Assembly (NCBI GenBank): GCA_040387375.1
Contig: JAZKDW010000038.1
Span: forward strand, 1-48,783
Direction of reading: 5' to 3'
DNA length: 48,783 bases
Origin: JAZKDW01 sp040387375
Lineage (GTDB): Bacteria; Pseudomonadota; Gammaproteobacteria; Burkholderiales; Burkholderiaceae_D
A program made the translations under genes and the position numbers. The notes under the pieces were generated by a model. The model was not told where the DNA came from. It was given only the letters and a program-made list of their open reading frames with translations, and searched no databases. Positions 23,501 to 31,602 of the stretch are shown here, one piece after another (position 1 is the first letter of the stretch; every line of letters begins with the position of its first letter).

Positions 23501-25741
23501 GCCCGGTCCCAGCTTCTTTTCGAGGATGTCTCTTGCCTCGTCGATACTGGCGACTTCAAGACTGCCCGGAAAAACCCGGATGTGATTTTCGTTGCGCTCC
23601 AGCAGACGTGCTTCTTCAAGCCAGGCCACCGCAATGCGCACCTTGGTATCGGCATCCGGCGCGTCGGGATCGATGCCGGGCCGCTCCGGCATTTCAAGCA
23701 GGATCTCGCCGCTGGTGACCACCACCCGGCCATCGCTGCGGTCCTTGCGTTCTATTGAACGCAGCGCTTTCAGAATCGCGTGTATGTCGTGCTGCGTCAG
23801 GCGCGCGTTGCGCAACAGGCGGAACTGCACATCGAGGTCGGCATCGTCATACAGCAGCACGCAACGTGCCGGCTCCTGGTCGCGGCCGGCGCGGCCGGCC
23901 TCCTGCAGATAATTCTCCAGCGATCCCGGTGTGTCGAGATGAATCACCAGCCTGACATCGGACTTGTCGACACCCATGCCAAACGCATTGGTCGCCGCGA
24001 TGACACGCAGCTCGCCCGACAGGAAAGCTTCCTGTACCGAACGTTTGTCCCCGGGCAGCATGCCGCCGTGAAAATGACCGCACTCTACGCCGGCTTCCTT
24101 CATGAATGTGGACAGTTCCTCCACGGTTTTCTGGCGCGCGCAGAACACGATGGCGCCGCCCTCCTCGCGCAAGGCCTCGGTCACCAGCCGCAGCACTTCC
24201 GGATACTTGGCCTGGGCCGGCACGGCGCGCACTTCATACGCAAGATTTTCCCGATGCACGCCGCCCTCGAGAAGCGCTAGCTCCAGTCCGAGGCGCTTTT
24301 CAAAGTGGGCGCGGATATCGGCCACGACATCGGGCTTGGCGGTGGCGGTAAAACAGAACACCGGCGACGGATTGTCCTTCTGGCGCGCCTTGATGAAGCG
24401 CGACACATACAGATAGTCGGGCCGGAAATCATGCCCCCATTTCGACAGGCAATGCGCTTCGTCGAACACCCATGCCGCGACTTCGCGGTGCATCAGCGCA
24501 GAGGCAAACGCGCTGCTTCGGAATTGTTCGGGGGCGACAAAGATCAGGCCGATATCGCCGAGCCGTATCTTGTCGAGCATGACCCGGCGCTCCATCGGGT
24601 TGAGCAGGCTGTTCAGGTAACCCGCGCAGGTGATGCCGCGCGCCTCGATGTTATCTACCTGGTCTTTCATCAGCGACTGCAGAGGAGAGATGACCACCGT
24701 CAGGCTGCCGTTGCGGTAATAACGCGCCAGTGCCGGCAACTGGAAACACAGCGACTTGCCGCCGCCGGTAGGAAGGATGGCGAGGCTGGATTTGCCGGCA
24801 AAGCCGTTTTCGACGATTGCCTGCTGCAGCGATAAACCCGCCGCGGTGGCGGGCTTGCTGCGGAAACGTGTGATGCCTGGGAAAAAGCGTGGCAAGAGCG
24901 TCTGCAAGTCGTGCTCCTCACGGCACCAGCCGCAAGCCGGATCGCCGCATGGCACATCGCGCAGCGCGGCGATCGCCGCGCGGGTCTTCGGATAAGCCAG
25001 GCTCACCCAGGGCGGCAAGACCGAATTGCTTCCCGCCACACGCAACCAGGCGAGCGCGTACGCCAGCGGCTTGTGCCATTCAGGATCGGCGAGGCAGGTG
25101 TCGACCACAAACCTCTGGCCGGCACTGCAGACCTTGCCGGCGGTGGCACGCTGCCACGCCAGCCGCACTTCCTCAAGATCCGGACGCAACGCACGGCGCA
25201 AGGTCGCGAAAAAACTCGCGGCGCCCTTGCCGTTGTCGGGGCAGAGCAAATAGTGCAGGCACACTCCCTCGTCCGGATGCGCCTTGATGCGTGCCAGCAG
25301 GGCTTCACGTTCGTCCAGGAACAGCGCATAAGCAAGTTCCGCATCACGGATCGGATCGTTGCGTGTGGTGCTGCAGAGTTTGTAATCCTTGACCAGCCGA
25401 TGGTAGGGATTTTCCGGAAAGGCCAGCGGCGAGAGTTCCAGCGTATCGACCAGCGGCAAGCGGTGCAGGGCCAGATCCGGATGGAGCATCGCCAGCACCG
25501 GCTGGTCAAAGGCAGCCACATTGTGGCCGAGGACGAACGCCGCTCCTTCGGTCAGATTGTCCAGCCGGGTTACCAGATCGGCCGCCTTGCCGGCAATCCT
25601 TGCCCGCGCCTCGGTATCGGGCCGAAAGACGCCAAGCTCACGCAGGATCGTCTTGTCCTGCCGCGACGTCTCGATGTCGATGCACAGGCACTGCGCCTTG
25701 AGCCTTTCTTGCGGCTCAGACATTATTTCGGGGCATTTCAT
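20573..25741 (-). CDS. Three-part DNA enzyme: DnaQ-like exonuclease, RecQ helicase and UvrD-type helicase fusion
   Basis: A 1722-residue single frame. Residues about 15-145 form a DEDD exonuclease-like domain: CIDIET, LGHNVAAFDQPVL, and NDPIRDAELAYALF, where Asn takes the usual His place. A Cys/His cluster CGDPACGWCREEH follows near 270. Residues about 290-720 are a RecQ SF2 helicase: Walker A LPTGGGKS near 325, VFDEAHCLSKWGHDFRP near 423, EAGRAGRDQ near 613. After a bridging region, residues about 1090-1590 are a UvrD/PcrA SF1 helicase: GPGAGKTR near 1108, LLVDEYQDING near 1231, GDDDQNIYAFGGA near 1262, TAHRAKGLEFDHV near 1528, FYVAMTRAR near 1557. An unassigned C-terminus of about 120 residues remains. 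The start could also be the ATG six codons later. Role in repair or defence is inferred only. Confidence 0.88.
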   Translation of the reverse strand: MKCPEIMSEPQERLKAQCLCIDIETSRQDKTILRELGVFRPDTEARARIAGKAADLVTRLDNLTEGAAFVLGHNVAAFDQPVLAMLHPDLALHRLPLVDTLELSPLAFPENPYHRLVKDYKLCSTTRNDPIRDAELAYALFLDEREALLARIKAHPDEGVCLHYLLCPDNGKGAASFFATLRRALRPDLEEVRLAWQRATAGKVCSAGQRFVVDTCLADPEWHKPLAYALAWLRVAGSNSVLPPWVSLAYPKTRAAIAALRDVPCGDPACGWCREEHDLQTLLPRFFPGITRFRSKPATAAGLSLQQAIVENGFAGKSSLAILPTGGGKSLCFQLPALARYYRNGSLTVVISPLQSLMKDQVDNIEARGITCAGYLNSLLNPMERRVMLDKIRLGDIGLIFVAPEQFRSSAFASALMHREVAAWVFDEAHCLSKWGHDFRPDYLYVSRFIKARQKDNPSPVFCFTATAKPDVVADIRAHFEKRLGLELALLEGGVHRENLAYEVRAVPAQAKYPEVLRLVTEALREEGGAIVFCARQKTVEELSTFMKEAGVECGHFHGGMLPGDKRSVQEAFLSGELRVIAATNAFGMGVDKSDVRLVIHLDTPGSLENYLQEAGRAGRDQEPARCVLLYDDADLDVQFRLLRNARLTQHDIHAILKALRSIERKDRSDGRVVVTSGEILLEMPERPGIDPDAPDADTKVRIAVAWLEEARLLERNENHIRVFPGSLEVASIDEARDILEKKLGPGANIEPYLAILSLLMAASDDEGLSTDALMVATGLESRALQAMLRELDRLRLLSNDVEIGVTLYRDPETLPRLETLRLLEDALLANLREAAPDADQESWQILNVRRLCDTLRRDTQVDFDPEKLTRLLKSFAEPFGSGPGQRGFFALRPAGMDNRYIKLLRSWQDIENIRQRRMHLARTLAAFFLGRQQGNNLLVTCKQGELEAHLQQDFTINQLDIRDWNVALPACLIYLDTNEVLHLARGKAIFRAAMNIELNPEARRRQFKKSDYAELALHYKDKIVQVQVMAEYARLALGKIQAAMAFTLDYFSLDRETFVRRYFAGRKDVLEMATTEASHRKILTDLQNPEQQAIVAAPREGNHLVLAGPGAGKTRVIVHRVAWLLRECLVLPDEIMVLAYNRSSAAEIRRRLWSLVGPDAGGVVVQTLHGLAMRLTGTSYAVAAEHGETIDFDAAIRQAAERLRDAEAGDELGPSIHRDRLLRGLRFLLVDEYQDINGDHYDLISALAGRTLHNDEDKLSLLVVGDDDQNIYAFGGASARFIRQFETDYQARRYHLVENYRSSGHIIDCANRLIGRARDRMKHDQRLRVNHARRALPAGGEYDRLDPVTGGRVHILEVPRDDQLAVQAGLAELIRLVELNGSGKAGQWGRFAVIGRRWEHLEPLAALCRLQGIPVQLLRDDHVPHLHTTREGDHLLSLLRQEFRLARRSRVLLRAGALSRWFRRRYRMPADSLIGHPWRAALARFIVESESGAPGCEQVVPDLIESIHEFGSGRRTLACEPANGPMVLMTAHRAKGLEFDHVLILDCGGWQEASDEERRLFYVAMTRARKTLALCESRGGGHAFLSDLGTLALRSGTSGHASDRRLAHRTWTANPEQIVLSWPGYFSPKAPIHRAIAALETGSELALRPREDGKPGWEIADRNGMAVTRMSQSFKPPAGKIIAVRVAAILVRRAKKSEVEKLRCASWELVLPEFEYLPGEG

Positions 25742-25857
25742 TATTCATGCAGCGATTCTAATGGAATCCGCATGGCTGAAGCTGCGCACCAGTCATTGTC
25801 GCCGGTAATGCCACACTACTATCGGGCAATGGTACGGTTGACGTGAATTGCAAGGCG

Positions 25858-25883
25858 ATCGGCTCCTGACACCAGGCGCCGAT
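25858..25883 (-). terminator. Hairpin after boxA
   Basis: ATCGGC and CCTG arms pair with CAGG and GCCGAT around an ACAC loop, with one mismatched pair. It starts seven bases past the boxA stop, but no T-run follows on the minus strand. A termination or mRNA-end-stabilising role is likely but not certain. Confidence 0.4.
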
Positions 25884-25889
25884 GCGAGC

Positions 25890-27107
25890 TCAGTACGTCT
25901 CGACGTGAAAGCGCCCTTCGGCCACCATGGTGGCATGCAGCGCCGACCAGTCCATGCCCGCCGCGCTGCAAGTGTCGCGCAATGCGTCCATCACGCCGGC
26001 TTCCATGCCCTTGAGGCCGCAGATATAAATGTAGGTATCGCCACGCAGCAGATCCGTGACCGCGCTGCCGGCTTCGCGGATCTTGTCCTGCACATAGGCG
26101 CGTGGCTGGTGGTCGACGCGCGAGAACGCCAGATGCATGTCGATGAAGGCCGGCGGCAGCTTCAGCAACGGGCCGAAATAAGGCAGCTCTTCCGGCTTGC
26201 GCGCACCGAAAAACAGCATCAGCCTGCCATCGCCTGGCGCACCTTTGGCGAGCAGGCGGCGGCGCTGTTCCGTCATCGCGCGCATCGGCGCCGAGCCGGT
26301 GCCGGTGCAGATCATCAGCAGATTGGCGCCAGGATGATTGGGCATCAGGTAGTTGGCGCCGAACGGGCCGGTGACCTGCACGCTGTCGCCTTTTTGCAGG
26401 TCGCACAGATAGTTGGAACCGACGCCGCGCACCGGCCGGCCCTCATGGTCCTGGACCACACGCTTGACGGTCAGCGACAGGTTGTTGTAACCGTCGCGTT
26501 CGCCGTCGCGCGGACTGGCGACCGAATACATGCGCAGGTAATGCGGCTTGCCAGCGGCATCGGTCCCCGGCGGAATGATGCCGATAGACTGTCCTTCCAG
26601 CAGCGGGAAAAAGCGGGTGCCGAAGTCGAGCACGATATGGTGGATGTCGCTATCCGACTCCGGCGCGGTCAGCCGGAAATTGCCCGCCACCGTCGCCGTC
26701 ACCGGATTTTTCGGTGTGTACAGGTTGAGGTACGGATGTGCGGCCGACCATGGCGCCACCGTCGACGACGAGCTTGATGCGTTGATCTGCATGCCGTCCG
26801 CTGCCACTGCTGCCGGCGCCTGCTCCAGCGTGTCGGCCTGCGCCGGCAGGTCGTCCCAGCCGAATTGTTCTTCCAGCGAATAAGCCGTGCCCGCCGGCAG
26901 CGTGCGCCAGTGGTCGATCGATCCTGTCGGACACGGCGAGATGCAGGCCATGCAGCCGTTGCAGATATCGGCGTTCACCACATAGTTGCGGCTGTCGTGG
27001 GTGATGGCGTCGACCGGACAGGTTTCTTCGCAGGTATTGCAGCGAATGCACACCTCAGGGTCGATCAGATGTTGCCGTATCAGGACGATCGCTTCGGGAG
27101 CATTCAT
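25890..27107 (-). CDS. boxA: Benzoyl-CoA 2,3-epoxidase reductase component BoxA
   Basis: A 405-residue iron-sulfur flavoprotein passing electrons from NADPH to BoxB. The N-terminal ferredoxin part has two 4Fe-4S sets, CIRCNTCEETCP (about 18-29) and CNGCMACISPCP (about 48-59). A linker of some 60 residues precedes the ferredoxin-reductase part, with LRMYSVASPRDG (about 197; FAD) and CTGTGSAPMRAM (about 270; NADPH). I set the start at the ATG at 27107 (MNAPEAIVLIRQHL), the conserved beginning. An extension upstream would run back toward boxB and is not needed. Last gene of the leftward boxCBA operon. Confidence 0.95.
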   Translation of the reverse strand: MNAPEAIVLIRQHLIDPEVCIRCNTCEETCPVDAITHDSRNYVVNADICNGCMACISPCPTGSIDHWRTLPAGTAYSLEEQFGWDDLPAQADTLEQAPAAVAADGMQINASSSSSTVAPWSAAHPYLNLYTPKNPVTATVAGNFRLTAPESDSDIHHIVLDFGTRFFPLLEGQSIGIIPPGTDAAGKPHYLRMYSVASPRDGERDGYNNLSLTVKRVVQDHEGRPVRGVGSNYLCDLQKGDSVQVTGPFGANYLMPNHPGANLLMICTGTGSAPMRAMTEQRRRLLAKGAPGDGRLMLFFGARKPEELPYFGPLLKLPPAFIDMHLAFSRVDHQPRAYVQDKIREAGSAVTDLLRGDTYIYICGLKGMEAGVMDALRDTCSAAGMDWSALHATMVAEGRFHVETY

Positions 27108-27165
27108 GGCGGACTCATGTTTGGAATACGGGAAAGCCGGAATGGGGCTTCCGCCCCAATTCATT

Positions 27166-28593
27166 TTAATTGAACCGCACGTATTCGTAATCGATCGGCT
27201 GGCGATTGATGCCGATCGGCGGCGGCGCAATCCAGCCGGCCATTTTTCCAGGCTCGATCACGCGCCCCATCAATGACGCGACGTAGGCCCGGTCTTCCTC
27301 GCTTGGCAGCCAGTTGCTCACATTGGCGGCCCATTCGGCTTCCGACAGCAGCTTGCCTTCAGGCGAAATCTTGTACGCCGCCATCGGTCCTATATGCCGG
27401 TTGAATGCCTTGTGCGGCGTAACCAGACGGAAGCTGAGGCCGACTTTTTCGATCACGCGGTTCCAGCGCCCGACACCAGCGACCGAGTCGCGGATATAGT
27501 CGTCGCGCAGCAATTCGTTGAGCGAGTTCAGCAGCGGCACCTCACGCTCGACCAGCTTGCCGTTCGATACCTCGAGTATGCGGTACTGGCTGTTTTTCAG
27601 CGAATGATCATCGTCGCGTTTGGTTTCTTCGTAACGGCCTTTCAGTCCGGCGCTGTAGAACGCGGCCGCATTGGATGACTGGTCGGCGCCGAACAGGTCG
27701 ATCGTGACGCTGAAGTGGAAATTCAGGTAACGCTGGATGGTCGGCAGATCGATCACACCTTTCGCGCGCACCTGCACCGGATCCTCGATGCCGAATTCCT
27801 TCATGACCTGGCAGGTGCGGTTGATCACACGCGAAATGCCTGACTCGCCGACGAACATGTGATGCGCTTCTTCGGTCAGCATGAAGCGGCAGGTGCGCGA
27901 CAGCGGATCGAAGCCGGACTCGGCCAGCGCATTCAGCTGGAACTTGCCGTCGCGATCGGTGAAGTAGGTAAACATGTAAAACGCCAGCCAGTCCGGGGTC
28001 TCTTCATTAAACGCTTCGAGGATGCGCGGTTTGTCGGCGTCGCCTGAATTGCGCTGCAACAGCGCCTCGGCTTCCTCGCGGCCGTCGCGGCCAAAATGCT
28101 TGTGCAGCAGATAAACCATCGCCCACAGGTGGCGGCCTTCCTCGACATTGATCTGGAACAGGTTGCGCAGATCGTAATTCGACGGCGCGGTCAGCCCCAG
28201 GTGGCGCTGCTGCTCGACCGATGCCGGCTCGGTGTCGCCTTGCGTGACGATCATGCGGCGCAGATTGGCGCGATGTTCACCGGGCACTTCCTGCCAGGCG
28301 TCCATGCCCTTGTTCTCGCCGAAATTGACCTTGCGTCCCTCTTCGGCCTGCACCAGGAAAATGCCCCACCTGTAATCCGGCATCTTCACATGACTGAAGT
28401 TGGCCCAGCCTTCGGGCGTGACATTGATCGCGGTACGCAGATAGACATCGTGGTTGGTCGAGCCGTCCGGGCCCATGTCGCGCCACCAGTTCAGGTAATT
28501 CGGCTGCCAGTGTTCCAGCGCCCGCTGCAAGGTCTTGTCTTCCGACAGATTGACGTTGTTTGGAATGGTTTCGCTGTAATCAATTGTGCTCAC
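27166..28593 (-). CDS. boxB: Benzoyl-CoA 2,3-epoxidase oxygenase component BoxB
   Basis: A 475-residue di-iron oxygenase that converts benzoyl-CoA and O2 to 2,3-epoxybenzoyl-CoA. The carboxylate/histidine di-iron ligands are visible in NVEEGRHLWAMVYLLHKHFG (about 150-169) and LTEEAHHMFVGE (about 238-249). Length and motifs match characterised BoxB proteins. It begins with GTG, supported by AAGGAA about seven bases ahead. It lies between boxC and boxA with about 60-bp gaps in a single operon. Confidence 0.96.
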   Translation of the reverse strand: MSTIDYSETIPNNVNLSEDKTLQRALEHWQPNYLNWWRDMGPDGSTNHDVYLRTAINVTPEGWANFSHVKMPDYRWGIFLVQAEEGRKVNFGENKGMDAWQEVPGEHRANLRRMIVTQGDTEPASVEQQRHLGLTAPSNYDLRNLFQINVEEGRHLWAMVYLLHKHFGRDGREEAEALLQRNSGDADKPRILEAFNEETPDWLAFYMFTYFTDRDGKFQLNALAESGFDPLSRTCRFMLTEEAHHMFVGESGISRVINRTCQVMKEFGIEDPVQVRAKGVIDLPTIQRYLNFHFSVTIDLFGADQSSNAAAFYSAGLKGRYEETKRDDDHSLKNSQYRILEVSNGKLVEREVPLLNSLNELLRDDYIRDSVAGVGRWNRVIEKVGLSFRLVTPHKAFNRHIGPMAAYKISPEGKLLSEAEWAANVSNWLPSEEDRAYVASLMGRVIEPGKMAGWIAPPPIGINRQPIDYEYVRFN

Positions 28594-28655
28594 GGTAAAT
28601 TCCTTTTTATGGTGGTGCTGGAGTGTGATTTTTTATTGTTCGGCTGCGGTTGCAG

Positions 28656-30314
28656 TTACACGCGGGTCATGTCGAACCTGGCCTTGTTGCCGCTGCCGTA
28701 TACCTTCAGCGCGCCCAGTTCGCCGACCGCGTTGGGGCGGATGAAGATCCAGTTCTGCCATGCGGTCAGGCGGCCGAAAATGCGCGTCTCCATCGTTTCC
28801 TTGCCATTAAAACGCAAATTGGATTCCATGCCGGTCAGGGCATCCGGCGACATGCTGGCGCGCTCTTCAAGCGCCATGCGGGTTTCGTCGGCCCAGTCCA
28901 GTTCGTCCGGATCGGCGGTCACCAGTCCCAGCGTCAGCGCCGCGCCGGCATCGAGCAAGGTGCCCCCGGTATTACGCACGGCGGCCACTTCGGTGTTGTC
29001 GTCGTAGAACCGGCGTCCGATGCGCGACTGGCCGGTGACCATCGGCAGCAGGCCGAAATTGAGCGCCGATACGCCGATCCGCGGCGCACGCTGCGGCGCA
29101 TCCGGCAAGGCCAGCATGTAGCTGCGGTCGGCGGCCAGCGCGATTTCCAGCAGCGAGCCGACAAAACAGGAACCTTCCTCGATCAGTGCAAACAGCGAAC
29201 GCGACGAGACGTCGAGGCGGGCGAAGGTGCGCCGCATCATGCCGATGGTTTCGCGCACCAGCCAGTGCGACTGATGGGCCAGCAGCACGGCGTCGACCGC
29301 AAGCACGGCTTGCGCATCGCCCTGCGTTTTCAGGATCCAGGTGCCGAGTTCAAGTTCATTGGTGCGCAGGTGCAGTATCGCGTCTTCCAGTTCACGCGCC
29401 ATCTGCAGCGGCCACCAGTGCACCCCGGCTTCTTCGATGCCGGCGATGTCGGTCGGCTGCGCGGCAACGGGCGCCTTGACGGTCAGTACCGCATTGCGCG
29501 CGGCGCGGTCTAGCGTGATGCCGACAAATTCGTAATCGATCGTGGTGTCGGTTTGCGTGCGCTTGAGCGGCGTCAGGCGCACGCCTTTGCCGTCAGCAGG
29601 ACGATCGCTGCCCGTGGCCAGCGCCAGCGCCCGTTCCTGCACCGCCTGCTGGAACTGCTGCGGCTTGACGATCGCATCGACCAGCTTCCAGTCCTTGGCG
29701 CGCTGTCCGCGCACACCTTCGGACGTGGTGCAGAAGATATCGGCCAGGTCATGCCGCACCTTGCGTTTGTCGGTCAGGCGCGTCAGGCCGCCGGTACCGG
29801 GCAACACGCCCAGCAACGGCACTTCCGGCAAGCTCACCGACGACGAGCGGTCGTCGATCAGGATGATTTCATCGCAGGCCGCGGCCAGTTCGTAGCCGCC
29901 GCCGGCGCAGGCGCCATTGACCGCGGCGATGAATTTCAGGCCCGAGTGGCGGCTGGAATCTTCCAGTCCGTTGCGGGTTTCATTGGTAAATTTGCAGAAG
30001 TTGACTTTCCACGCATGCGTCGATTTGCCGAGCATGAAGATATTCGCGCCGGAACAGAAAATCCGGTCGCGGCTGCTGGTCAGCACCACCGTACGCACTT
30101 CCGGATGCTCGAAGCGGATCCGCTGCACCGCGTCATTGAGTTCGATATCAACGCCGAGGTCATAGGAATTGAGCTTCAGCTTGTAGCCCTCTTTCAGGCC
30201 GCCGTCTTCATCGACATTCATCGTCAGCGTGGCAACCGGGCCATCACATGCGAGCGTCCAGTGCCGGTAACGTTCCGGATCGGTTTCGTAATTGATTTGC
30301 GGCGAGGTAGTCAT
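28656..30314 (-). CDS. boxC: 2,3-epoxybenzoyl-CoA dihydrolase BoxC
   Basis: A 552-residue protein of the enoyl-CoA hydratase superfamily, with two crotonase-like halves. CSGANIFMLG (about 101) and CAGGGYELAAACDEIILIDD (about 137) mark the first half. It opens the epoxide ring hydrolytically to 3,4-dehydroadipyl-CoA semialdehyde and formate. The start at 30314 (MTTSPQINYETDPERYRHW) is the conserved one and follows AAGGGCCGCC. The frame stays open upstream but enters the promoter. First gene of the leftward operon, behind the promoter and TGCA sites at 30359-30389. Confidence 0.95.
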   Translation of the reverse strand: MTTSPQINYETDPERYRHWTLACDGPVATLTMNVDEDGGLKEGYKLKLNSYDLGVDIELNDAVQRIRFEHPEVRTVVLTSSRDRIFCSGANIFMLGKSTHAWKVNFCKFTNETRNGLEDSSRHSGLKFIAAVNGACAGGGYELAAACDEIILIDDRSSSVSLPEVPLLGVLPGTGGLTRLTDKRKVRHDLADIFCTTSEGVRGQRAKDWKLVDAIVKPQQFQQAVQERALALATGSDRPADGKGVRLTPLKRTQTDTTIDYEFVGITLDRAARNAVLTVKAPVAAQPTDIAGIEEAGVHWWPLQMARELEDAILHLRTNELELGTWILKTQGDAQAVLAVDAVLLAHQSHWLVRETIGMMRRTFARLDVSSRSLFALIEEGSCFVGSLLEIALAADRSYMLALPDAPQRAPRIGVSALNFGLLPMVTGQSRIGRRFYDDNTEVAAVRNTGGTLLDAGAALTLGLVTADPDELDWADETRMALEERASMSPDALTGMESNLRFNGKETMETRIFGRLTAWQNWIFIRPNAVGELGALKVYGSGNKARFDMTRV

Positions 30315-30358
30315 GGCGGCCCTTGATGGCAAGATAGTGCATTTGAGAAAGCGTTGAA

Positions 30359-30371
30359 GCACTATATTGCA
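30359..30371 (-). promoter_or_regulatory. Predicted BoxR operator at the boxC promoter
   Basis: On the minus strand the site reads TGCAATATAGTGC, covering the -10 box. It differs at only two positions from TGCAACATAATGC in the boxD-side promoter (31494-31506). The related regulator BzdR is known to bind TGCA repeats. A further TGCA lies at 30338-30341. Assignment to BoxR is inference. Confidence 0.6.
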
Positions 30372-30389
30372 TGAAAGATGCTGAGTCAA
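30361..30389 (-). promoter_or_regulatory. Sigma70 promoter of boxCBA
   Basis: On the minus strand TTGACT (plus 30384-30389), a 17-bp spacer and TATAGT (plus 30361-30366). Both hexamers match consensus at five of six positions, so this should be a strong promoter held in check by a repressor. Confidence 0.65.
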
Positions 30390-30474
30390 GCAGCAAAGTG
30401 CCTGACAAACAGGAATCCGGGCGAGTGCGCCCGGGAATTGCGGAGGGAGGAGGAGGAACTGCGCGGCGGCGCTG

Positions 30475-31395
30475 TCAAGCCGACGCCGGCGCGGCCCTGG
30501 CCACTGATCGATCCGGTATCCGGACTGTTCCGCGCAATTGATCGACCAGACCGAGAAAGGCAGCTTCCTGCGCGATATCGCTGGTATTAAAAATCGCATC
30601 GGCTTTTGAATAGAACGAGTTGCGGCTTTCGAGAATCAGCTTGAGGTCGTTCATCGCTTCGCGATTGCCGGACATCGGCCGCGAATCGCCCTGCGCCAGC
30701 ACACGCGCCATATGCTCTTCGGGCGTCGCCTGCAGCCATACGGTATAGCAGTGCGACAGCAGCAGATTGAAGGTGGCCGGGTCCGACACGATGCCGCCCG
30801 GGGTGGCGATGACCGCGGTCGGGAAGCGGCGGATCACATCCTCCAGAGCCCGGAATTCGTAGCGGCGGTAGGCGTTCGGACCGTAGAGCGCGTGGATCTC
30901 GGCGATGCTGCAGCCGGCCAGCGCTTCGATCTGGCGATTGAGTTCGACGAAGGGCACCATCCAGTTATCGGCCAGCATCTGCCCCAGCGTCGACTTGCCG
31001 GCGCCGCGCAAACCGATCAGCGCCACCCGCTGGCGCCGGGCCGATTCACTGGTCGGCGTTTCGAATACATCCGACAACGCGGCGCGCGCCTGCGCCAGCT
31101 CCGGCTCCGATCGGCCGCGCAATATCTCGCGGATCATCAGCCATTCCGGCGACGACGCGGTTTCATCACCGATCATTTCGGCCAGCGTGCAATTGAGCAC
31201 CAGCGTCAGCTGGCGCAGGAACTGGATCGAGGCATTGCCGACGCCGGTCTCGACGTTGGCCAGATGGCGTTCCGAAACATCCGCCATGCGCGCCAGCGCT
31301 TTGCGTGTCAGGCCGCGTCGCGAACGCAGCGACTTCAGGCGCTCGCCGAGCGCGATCAGGAAGGGATCTTTGGCTTGTTCAGACTGGCTGGGCAT
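30475..31395 (-). CDS. boxR: Benzoyl-CoA-responsive regulator BoxR (XRE helix-turn-helix fused to shikimate-kinase fold)
   Basis: A 306-residue repressor of the BoxR/BzdR type. The XRE helix-turn-helix occupies about residues 12-75 (LKSLRSRRGLTRKALARMADVSERHLANVETG). A linker leads to a shikimate-kinase-like domain (about 120-295) with Walker A GLRGAGKSTLG. In characterised relatives that domain binds benzoyl-CoA and releases the operator. The gene lies upstream of boxC on the same strand with 160 bp between, enough for the separate boxC promoter. It is divergent from the boxD operon. The region ahead of its start has TGCA motifs (31451-31454, and TGCATTT next to the ATG), which suggests autoregulation. 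Confidence 0.93.
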   Translation of the reverse strand: MPSQSEQAKDPFLIALGERLKSLRSRRGLTRKALARMADVSERHLANVETGVGNASIQFLRQLTLVLNCTLAEMIGDETASSPEWLMIREILRGRSEPELAQARAALSDVFETPTSESARRQRVALIGLRGAGKSTLGQMLADNWMVPFVELNRQIEALAGCSIAEIHALYGPNAYRRYEFRALEDVIRRFPTAVIATPGGIVSDPATFNLLLSHCYTVWLQATPEEHMARVLAQGDSRPMSGNREAMNDLKLILESRNSFYSKADAIFNTSDIAQEAAFLGLVDQLRGTVRIPDRSVARAAPASA

Positions 31396-31485
31396 AAATG
31401 CAATAGGTGAAAAAAGTGAATATACGGCGTCGTTTTTAATCCTGGGAGCATGCAGGGCAGGTGAAATATATTAGCATGCCGCGCC

Positions 31486-31513
31486 TTGACTAATGCAACA
31501 TAATGCCTATACA
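31486..31513 (+). promoter_or_regulatory. Promoter of the DUF4863/boxD/bclA/transporter operon
   Basis: TTGACT (31486-31491), a 16-bp spacer and TATACA (31508-31513). The -35 is identical to that of the boxC promoter. Transcription would start near 31520, about 80 nt before the first gene. The spacer contains the predicted BoxR site. Confidence 0.6.
31494..31506 (+). promoter_or_regulatory. Predicted BoxR operator at the divergent boxD-side promoter
   Basis: TGCAACATAATGC lies entirely between the -35 and -10 boxes. Together with the boxC site it defines TGCAAYATARTGC. A third partial copy, TGCAATATA, starts at 31526, near or just past the expected transcription start, and may add a second half-site. 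Confidence 0.6.
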
Positions 31514-31602
31514 CTCAAAACAAGATGCAATATAAATACATGCTCCACTAATTTTTTTTTAGAACTATACATCGAAAAATCCTCTCTCTTGGAGAAACCA
31601 GC

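Noticed and set aside
28650..29513. 287-codon plus-strand frame opposite boxC
   Set aside because: Antisense to a clearly recognised gene, no motifs, no ribosome site.
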